Assembly (NCBI GenBank): GCA_027451645.1
Contig: DAIDIX010000133.1
Span: 1-5,556 of the forward strand
Source: Candidatus Dormiibacterota bacterium
Lineage (GTDB): Bacteria > Chloroflexota > Dormibacteria > Aeolococcales > Aeolococcaceae
Length of the DNA stretch: 5,556 nucleotides
Direction: 5' to 3'
Below the pieces are notes generated by a model, which did not search any database, was not told the origin of the DNA, and was given only the letters and a program-made list of their open reading frames with translations. Positions 1-5,000 of the stretch are shown piece after piece (the stretch's first letter is position 1; every line of letters starts with the position of its first letter). The translations under genes and the position numbers were made by a program.

Positions 1-1013
1 GTACAGAACAGTTCAAGATCCAGCGGGCTGTTGAGTGGGGAGATGTGATCGAGCTCACCCGCATCGATGCACTCATACAGGCAGGCTTTGCCCGCATGCC
101 CCGCCTTCTGGGATGGATAGAGTATCGGAGGACAGAAGAGGAGCGGACACTCATCGGCATTCTCTCAGAGCATGTTCCAGGAAGTCACACAGGGTGGGAA
201 CAGGCACGGAAAGCTACTGCTGCATTTGCCAAGGATCCCGGAGATCCTCTCGTGGAAGAGTTCGAGAACAGCATCATGGCGATTGCCACCATGACAGCAC
301 AGATGCATGATGCATTCCTCACTACTCCAACGCCATACCACAAGGCAGTGCGGGCTACAGTGGAGGAAATTGCAGGATGGTGTGCTGTGATGGAGGACGG
401 GTGGGAGGAATGCAAAGCTGTAGCCTTGCGTGCTGGACTCGACATTCCAGAAGCAATGGATCGTACAGTGCGTACCCTGTATCGGGAGACTGCATCGATG
501 ACCGATGTTGGAATGCTGAGCCATGTCCATGGTGACTACCACCTGGGGCAGACAATCTGGAGTGCGAGCCGGGGATGGAATGTGGTCGACTTCGCAGGTG
601 ACCCAGTGCTTCCGCTCGAGGTGCGAAATGGGGTTGCCTGTCCGCTTCGCGATGTTGCAAGCTTCCTCCGGTCCCTCGACTATGCAGTGGTAGGGCAGCT
701 CCATGAACAGGGCAATGCAGTCACTGCAGAGCAGCTCGATGACTGGTCGGATCGCCTCCACCGCCTGTTCTGGTCAACATACATGCAGCATGTGCATGCC
801 CGCTGGGCGCTCCCGAGGACGGATGATCATGCAGAGCTGCTCTTCACTGCATTTCAGTGTGAGAAGGCCTGCTGGCAGCTTGCAGTTGAACTCCAGGATC
901 GTCCGGAGTGGGCAGATGTGCCCTACAGGTTTCTCTCGAGACTGACTCGTGCGAGGGATGTGCTTCATCACACCTCGATTCCAGAGCTGTCGAAAACGGA
1001 GATGCTGGAGTAG
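1..1013 (+). CDS. Maltokinase-like protein, 3' part (5' end outside window)
   Basis: Likely an ATP-dependent maltokinase, which phosphorylates maltose to maltose 1-phosphate in the cytoplasmic trehalose-to-glucan (TreS-Mak-GlgE) route. It could stand alone or be the C-terminal half of a TreS-Mak fusion. The frame is open from position 3 to the TAG at 1011-1013 with no upstream stop, so about 336 residues are seen of a family usually near 450. A GTG at 45 is not a credible start, because the family's earlier N-terminal part continues in frame before it. Visible landmarks are LLGWIEYR near the start, the phosphotransferase loop HGDYHLGQ at 528-551, a metal-binding Asp in VVDFAGDP at 582-605, PLRDVASFLRSLDYA at 642-686, and the family-typical tail QDRPEW at 894-911. 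Oddities: the usual DFEGEP appears as DFAGDP, and the Arg-rich stretch normally just before PLRDV is absent. The family call is firm; the exact substrate is less so. Confidence 0.85.
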   Translation, partial: TEQFKIQRAVEWGDVIELTRIDALIQAGFARMPRLLGWIEYRRTEEERTLIGILSEHVPGSHTGWEQARKATAAFAKDPGDPLVEEFENSIMAIATMTAQMHDAFLTTPTPYHKAVRATVEEIAGWCAVMEDGWEECKAVALRAGLDIPEAMDRTVRTLYRETASMTDVGMLSHVHGDYHLGQTIWSASRGWNVVDFAGDPVLPLEVRNGVACPLRDVASFLRSLDYAVVGQLHEQGNAVTAEQLDDWSDRLHRLFWSTYMQHVHARWALPRTDDHAELLFTAFQCEKACWQLAVELQDRPEWADVPYRFLSRLTRARDVLHHTSIPELSKTEMLE

Positions 1014-1043
1014 ATCCCCATCTGACTTGTTCGGCCTAGTAAT

Positions 1044-1050
1044 GGAGGGG
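1044..1050 (+). promoter_or_regulatory. Ribosome binding site for the small membrane protein
   Basis: GGAGGGG lies five bases before the ATG at 1056. It is a strong Shine-Dalgarno match and the main reason for accepting the 60-codon frame that follows as a gene. Confidence 0.6.
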
Positions 1051-1055
1051 CCTGG

Positions 1056-1238
1056 ATGTGGCTCCTTGGCGTCATGGAGGCGTGCTACGGGGTGCAGTGG
1101 GCGATTATCGGGACGTACTGCCTTGCTGCCTTCCCGCATGAGCGAATCGTCGTCGGCATGCTCTGGGCTGCATACGCACTCGGTGTCGCTGGCGTCTCGC
1201 ACCTGAACAGGAAGCGGGCCGTTCACTACGCCTGGTAG
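1056..1238 (+). CDS. Small two-helix membrane protein, function unknown
   Basis: I do not recognise this 60-residue protein. It starts at an ATG with a well-placed GGAGGGG and ends at TAG 1236-1238. Two hydrophobic stretches, about residues 9-26 and 31-48, are joined by a short polar turn PHER. The C-terminus is basic (HLNRKR). This gives a helical hairpin, probably with the basic tail in the cytoplasm by the positive-inside rule. It lies 42 bases after the maltokinase-like gene on the same strand, with no terminator seen between them, so co-transcription is possible. I see no catalytic motif. Such short hydrophobic proteins can be regulators, toxins of type I systems or phage-derived proteins, but nothing here selects one. 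A chance frame remains possible, although the RBS and clear hydrophobic pattern argue against it. Confidence 0.55.
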   Translation: MWLLGVMEACYGVQWAIIGTYCLAAFPHERIVVGMLWAAYALGVAGVSHLNRKRAVHYAW

Positions 1239-1349
1239 CCGTCGGAAGGCGCCACGGTGTTCCTCCGTGATCCTGGCCGGTCCCTGTTCGTTCCTTCCCA
1301 GGTGGGTGCTGGTTCCTCGTGATGACTGTCGCGCCGCTCCTCGGCTCGT

Positions 1350-1398
1350 GGCTGCAAGGGTCGAGACGAGCGACGGCATGCCGTCGCCCTTGACAGCC
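1350..1398 (+). promoter_or_regulatory. Nested dyad: 18-bp perfect palindrome inside a longer imperfect stem
   Basis: GCGACGGCATGCCGTCGC at 1370-1387 is a perfect palindrome; as RNA it gives a 7-bp stem with a CATG loop. It is flanked by outer arms: GGCTG (1350-1354) can pair with CAGCC (1394-1398), and AAGG (1356-1359) with CCTT (1388-1391). The arms can extend inward as GGG/CCC plus CGA (1362-1364)/TCG (1384-1386), but only by breaking the inner hairpin. Two mutually exclusive folds are therefore possible. It could be a protein-binding operator on DNA, or a leader or terminator-like RNA structure. There is no T-tract after it, so a simple Rho-independent terminator is unlikely. Confidence 0.45.
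1390..1395 (+). promoter_or_regulatory. Possible -35 box (TTGACA)
   Basis: A perfect TTGACA consensus lies 64 bases before the ATG of the DUF2958-like gene. At 16-18 bases spacing the sequence is GC-rich (around 1412-1419, CCTGGTGA) and does not resemble a -10 box, so the promoter call is weak. Confidence 0.2.
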
Positions 1399-1412
1399 GC
1401 CTCGGGCGTCGC

Positions 1413-1435
1413 CTGGTGACAGCCATCGTCACCAG
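1413..1435 (+). promoter_or_regulatory. Inverted repeat CTGGTGAC-N7-GTCACCAG, possible operator
   Basis: Perfect 8-bp arms (1413-1420 and 1428-1435) are separated by seven bases and end 23 bases before the ATG at 1459. The geometry fits a dimeric repressor site placed where a -10/+1 region would lie if the TTGACA at 1390 is used, or an RNA hairpin just upstream of the ribosome binding site. No T-tract follows, so it is not a terminator. Confidence 0.4.
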
Positions 1436-1445
1436 CCCACACACC

Positions 1446-1451
1446 GGGGAG
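1446..1451 (+). promoter_or_regulatory. Ribosome binding site for the DUF2958-like gene
   Basis: GGGGAG sits seven bases before ATG 1459. This favours that start over the in-frame ATG at 1486, which lacks a comparable site and would begin only five codons before the first zinc-ribbon Cys. Confidence 0.6.
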
Positions 1452-1458
1452 AATCACC

Positions 1459-1923
1459 ATGAACAGGTCAACCGCCAACTGGATCATGAAAACCATTCAG
1501 TGCCGCCGCTGCTTCCGGCGGGTCGCTGCCTCCGAAGTCGGGAACGACTTCCTCTGCCGTGCCTGCCACGTCCTCGCCCAGCTCTTCCCGCAAGGAGAGC
1601 GCAACCGTCGCCGCCGAGGCCACGCCTTCATCACGGGAGCGATCCTCCTCAAGGTTCCGGCGCTCTACGCCACCGAGGACACGCCACTTCCCGAGAAGAC
1701 GCTCTTCGCCCACTTCTTCGTCCGAGCCTGCGACTGGTACGTCTGCGAACTGGACCCCGCAACTGGCCGGGCGTTCGGCTACGCCGACCTCGGCATGGGC
1801 TCCCCGGAGTGGGGCTACTTCGATCTCGTCGAGATGGAGGAGACCGTCGTCCACGGGTGGATGGTCATAGAGAGGGACCTGGACTTCACCCCGACGACTG
1901 CCAGGGAGCTGGGCCTCGCCTAG
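1459..1923 (+). CDS. DUF2958-like protein with N-terminal zinc-ribbon-like module
   Basis: A 154-residue protein of unknown biochemical function. Residues about 11-40 carry C15-x2-C18-x14-C33-x2-C36 (CRRC...CRAC), a pattern typical of a structural zinc ribbon. A basic run (RNRRRR, 48-53) links it to a region from about 62 to 151 that resembles DUF2958: LLKVPALYATED, then FAHFFV, W93-Y94 with the acidic ELD, FGYADLG, EWGYFDLVEME, and the family-like ending IERDLDFTPTTARELG. DUF2958 proteins are generally close to 110 residues without such a Cys module, so this looks like a fusion. The family is common on plasmids and integrative elements, which hints at an accessory region. It has its own RBS, inverted repeats upstream and a strong terminator downstream, so it is probably monocistronic. 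Codon use is strongly GC-ending, unlike the maltokinase-like gene. The family assignment comes from motif memory, not a search. Confidence 0.8.
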   Translation: MNRSTANWIMKTIQCRRCFRRVAASEVGNDFLCRACHVLAQLFPQGERNRRRRGHAFITGAILLKVPALYATEDTPLPEKTLFAHFFVRACDWYVCELDPATGRAFGYADLGMGSPEWGYFDLVEMEETVVHGWMVIERDLDFTPTTARELGLA

Positions 1924-1937
1924 CTCACGCCTAGCTC
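1917..1937 (+). repeat. Short tandem duplication at the gene end
   Basis: CGCCTAGCTC occurs at 1917-1926 and again at 1928-1937 with an 11-base period. The first copy contains the stop codon of the DUF2958-like gene. It is probably a small slippage duplication with no evident function. Confidence 0.5.
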
Positions 1938-1940
1938 CCG

Positions 1941-1982
1941 CCGGGGGTGCAGGTCCCTCGTGCAGTACCCCCGGTCCTTTTG
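1941..1982 (+). terminator. Rho-independent terminator after the DUF2958-like gene
   Basis: CCGGGGGT (1941-1948) pairs perfectly with ACCCCCGG (1967-1974). The stem can be continued across a small asymmetry by GCA (1949-1951) with TGC (1961-1963). A T-rich tail, TCCTTTTG, follows at 1975-1982. It begins 17 bases after the stop codon and insulates the large RHS gene from upstream transcription, so that gene should have its own promoter within 1983-2025. I cannot identify one there; a TGTCACA-like direct repeat (GTCACA at 1982-1987 and 1992-1997) is the only pattern seen. Confidence 0.8.
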
Positions 1983-2012
1983 TCACACTACGTCACATAT
2001 CGCAGTGCCTCA

Positions 2013-2018
2013 GGGGAG
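2013..2018 (+). promoter_or_regulatory. Ribosome binding site deciding the TTG start of the RHS gene
   Basis: GGGGAG ends seven bases before TTG 2026. A second purine block, AGGAG (2021-2025), abuts the TTG and is too close to serve it. The in-frame alternatives GTG 2005 and ATG 2056 have no good site upstream, although the ATG would still leave a shortened hydrophobic leader. Confidence 0.45.
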
Positions 2019-2025
2019 AAAGGAG

Positions 2026-5000
2026 TTGGTTCGACGCGTCATCATCAACCTCGTCATGAGCGGCATCGTCGCGCTCACGCTCCTCGCCGGAGCAGTCACG
2101 CTACCCCAGGCTCCTTCGGCATCCTCGCCGTCGTCGCTACCGAAGCACCTCCAGCTCGCCTCCAGTAGCACCCGTTCCTGGAGCCTCTTCCCATCGAATA
2201 GCGGCGCAACACGAGCCGTACAGTTGAATGGCACAAGCTGCCAGCTCAGCTCCGCATGTTGGGCAGTCGGAGAGAGTGCGCAAGCGCAAGCCATCGTTGA
2301 GCAGTGGAATGGCTCGTCGTGGAGCCCGGTGTCGTCTTCTGCAGTCGCCACCGGGACCCAGCTTTACGGAGTCACGTGCACCATGGCGACCTTCTGCGTG
2401 GCCGTCGGAACCCAACTCGGCGCAAGTAACGGATCTGGGGGTTACTACTCAGCGACGTTTGTCGTGGTGTGGAACGGTACTTCCTGGAGCACGGTCGGCT
2501 CCCCGAACACTTCCAGTACGGATAACGATTTTCTCCAGCGGGTGAGCTGCACGAGTACCACCTTCTGCATTGCAGCAGGCTGGTACCAGAGCGGAAGCAA
2601 CGCGCAGCAGACGCTCGTCGAGGAGTGGAACGGGTCGAACTGGAGCATCGTGACGTCCACAGATACGAGTACGAGCCTCGACAACAACCTAAATGGTGTG
2701 AGCTGCGTGAGCGCGACTTTCTGTGTTGCAGCGGGCTACGACGCCCTGAGTGGCGGGGGAGCAGATACCCTCATCGAACAGTGGAATGGCACGAGCTGGA
2801 GCATCGTCTCCTCGCCGAGTCCAAATAGCAACGCCCAACTCTACGGCGTGAGCTGCGCGACGAGCAGCTTCTGCGACGCTGTCGGAATCTACAACGGGGG
2901 CATGGGCACCCTTGTGGAGGAGTGGAACGGGTCGAGCTGGAGTGTCGTCTCGTCGCCAAACCCGAACTCCACGGAAAGCCAGCTCAACGACGTGCAGTGC
3001 CTCAGCGCATCGTTCTGTGCAGCGGCAGGCTCTTACGCCTCTTCCGAAGGAGTCCTCCAAACCCTCGCCGAAGAGTGGAACGGATCGAACTGGACTCTCG
3101 ACACCTCATCAAATGCCGGACGTGCACTCTTCAACGACCTCTACGGCGTGAGCTGCCAGAGCACAACAGTTTGCTGGGCCGTGGGTGACGTACAGGTCAG
3201 TGGCGGCATCGACGAGTCCGTCGTCCTCGGAACGCTCCCCGCTCAGGCGACGCCAGCGGATACGGCCGATGTCCAACAAGCGGGCACGGCCGGAAACACG
3301 AAGAACGTGAGCCAGACGCAGTGCACCTGCAAAGTCGGGAAGCCGGTCAACACCCAGTCCGGCGATCTCTACGACACGGCAACCGACATCAATGTGCCAG
3401 GTCGTGGCTTCAACCTGGACGTCACCAGGTCCTACAATTCGATGTTGAGGACAGAAAACATCAATGGGGCACAGCTCTATAACGACACCTGCGTCACGGC
3501 ATCTGAGTGCTGGGCGGTGGGATACTATGTGAATTCGTCAGAAATAGTGCAGGGCGTTATCCTGCAATGGAATGGCACAGCCTGGTCTAACGCCCTCACC
3601 CTGAACTATGCGCATTTCCAGGGCATCTCCTGCGTCTCATCCAGTGAATGCTGGGCTGTTGGTCAACAGGGGCCCTCCCCAGCCCAGCCCATCGTCTTTG
3701 CCTATGACGGGTCGACCTGGTCGCAAGTGTCGATGCCTTCCCTTCCCGGAGGCAGCAATAGCTCAGGTGCACTCCAGGACGTGTCCTGTGTATCGAGTAC
3801 AGACTGCTGGGCTATGGGTGAAACGTCTGGATACACAAACGGACTGCTGGCAGCACAGTGGAATGGAACGAGCTGGACCTACTCGAACCCTTCGGTCAGT
3901 AGTGGCTCGTCCAACAATCTTGTCTCGGTATCGTGTGCATTGGCGACATGGTGCGCTGCAGTGGGATTCCAGAACAACACCAGCGGCTACCAGGTTGGCT
4001 TCATTGAAGTGTACAACGGGTCATCATGGAGCCAGAGCACTGCACCAACGAATGGTCCTGATCTCAACTCGGTCACATGCACGTCAAGTACCGAGTGCTT
4101 TGCAGTCGGTAATGAATCCGTGGAGGAGTGGAATGGCAGCACGTGGTCAGCGACCAATCCCTCGCCACCTCCCAATGAGTCCGACTTGCTGCAAAGCGTC
4201 ACATGCGCGTCGCCCAGTGATTGCTGGGCAGTTGGGAATCAGTGGGGCACGCCAACCAACAACAATGATGAAACCATTACCTTCCAGTACAACGGTACGT
4301 CATGGTCGTACATACCCTCGGCCAATGCGACCGACAATCAGAGTAACCAGCTATATGGGGTGTCGTGCGTGTCCGTCACTGCCTGCTTCGCAGTTGGGTC
4401 TTACGGTGGCAGCAACTTCATGGGGATTCTTTGGAACGGGCTCCAGTGGGGTCTCGCAGGAACGACGCCTGCTGGACCGGTAAGCGCCGTAGATGGGCCG
4501 TTCGGTTACGGATGGACATCAAGCCTCTCTATGAATCTAACCTCGCCGAACCGGAGCGGACTTGAAGTCGTGACTGATGGTTCAGGCACGAGCATTGCAT
4601 TTGCAGCGACGTACGTTAATGGGTCCACCGTGTACGAGGCGCCCGGATTCAGTCCGACGACGCTCACGTACAACAGCACGACGAGAACCTGGACCTACAC
4701 CAAGTGGGACGGCTCTACCTACGCCTTCAATTCCTCGGGCCAGATCACGAGCGAAGCAGACCGGAACGGCAACACGACGACGTTCACCTACAGCAGCGGC
4801 AAGCTCGCAACGATGACCGATGCCTCCGGTCGCACGCTCACCTTCACATGGACCGGGAGCAACATCACGAAGATCACGGACCCGAACAGCCAGAGCGTGA
4901 CCTACACGTACGACGGGAACGGGAACCTCGCCTCGGTCACGAACCTGGACGGGAAGACGACGACGTACACCTACGACAGCAACCACGATCTCCTGACTGC

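Larger units (their letters stand above)
1239..1458. other. 220-base spacer rich in inverted repeats
   Basis: I find no convincing coding frame, tRNA or rRNA here. The first 100 bases show little beyond a weak 5-bp inverted repeat (CACGG 1253-1257 with CCGTG 1265-1269). The second half is dense in dyad symmetry at 1350-1398 and 1413-1435, described separately, and probably forms the control region or leader of the DUF2958-like gene. Confidence 0.6.

Noticed and set aside
781..793. Interrupted palindrome ACATGC-A-GCATGT and several GCATGC-like words nearby
   Set aside because: It lies within the maltokinase-like coding region and is explained by the Met-Gln-His-Val-His codons; no sign of a regulatory role.
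1253..1269. CACGG-N7-CCGTG as a terminator for the small membrane gene
   Set aside because: The stem is only 5 bp and has no T-tract.
774..1496. Long open frame of 240 codons on the minus strand
   Set aside because: It overlaps the maltokinase-like gene, the small membrane gene and the spacer, has a low-complexity, Arg/Gly/Pro-rich look and no family motif; it is a shadow frame in GC-rich DNA.
1990..2004. CATAT-like -10 box for the RHS gene
   Set aside because: No -35 match lies at proper spacing; the upstream bases are the terminator stem and T-tract.
3608..4483. Open frame of 291 codons on the plus strand inside the RHS gene
   Set aside because: It is the +1-shifted reading of repeat block 2, is rich in Arg, Ser and Pro, and has no motif; the CX5C/WNGxxW frame is clearly the coding one.
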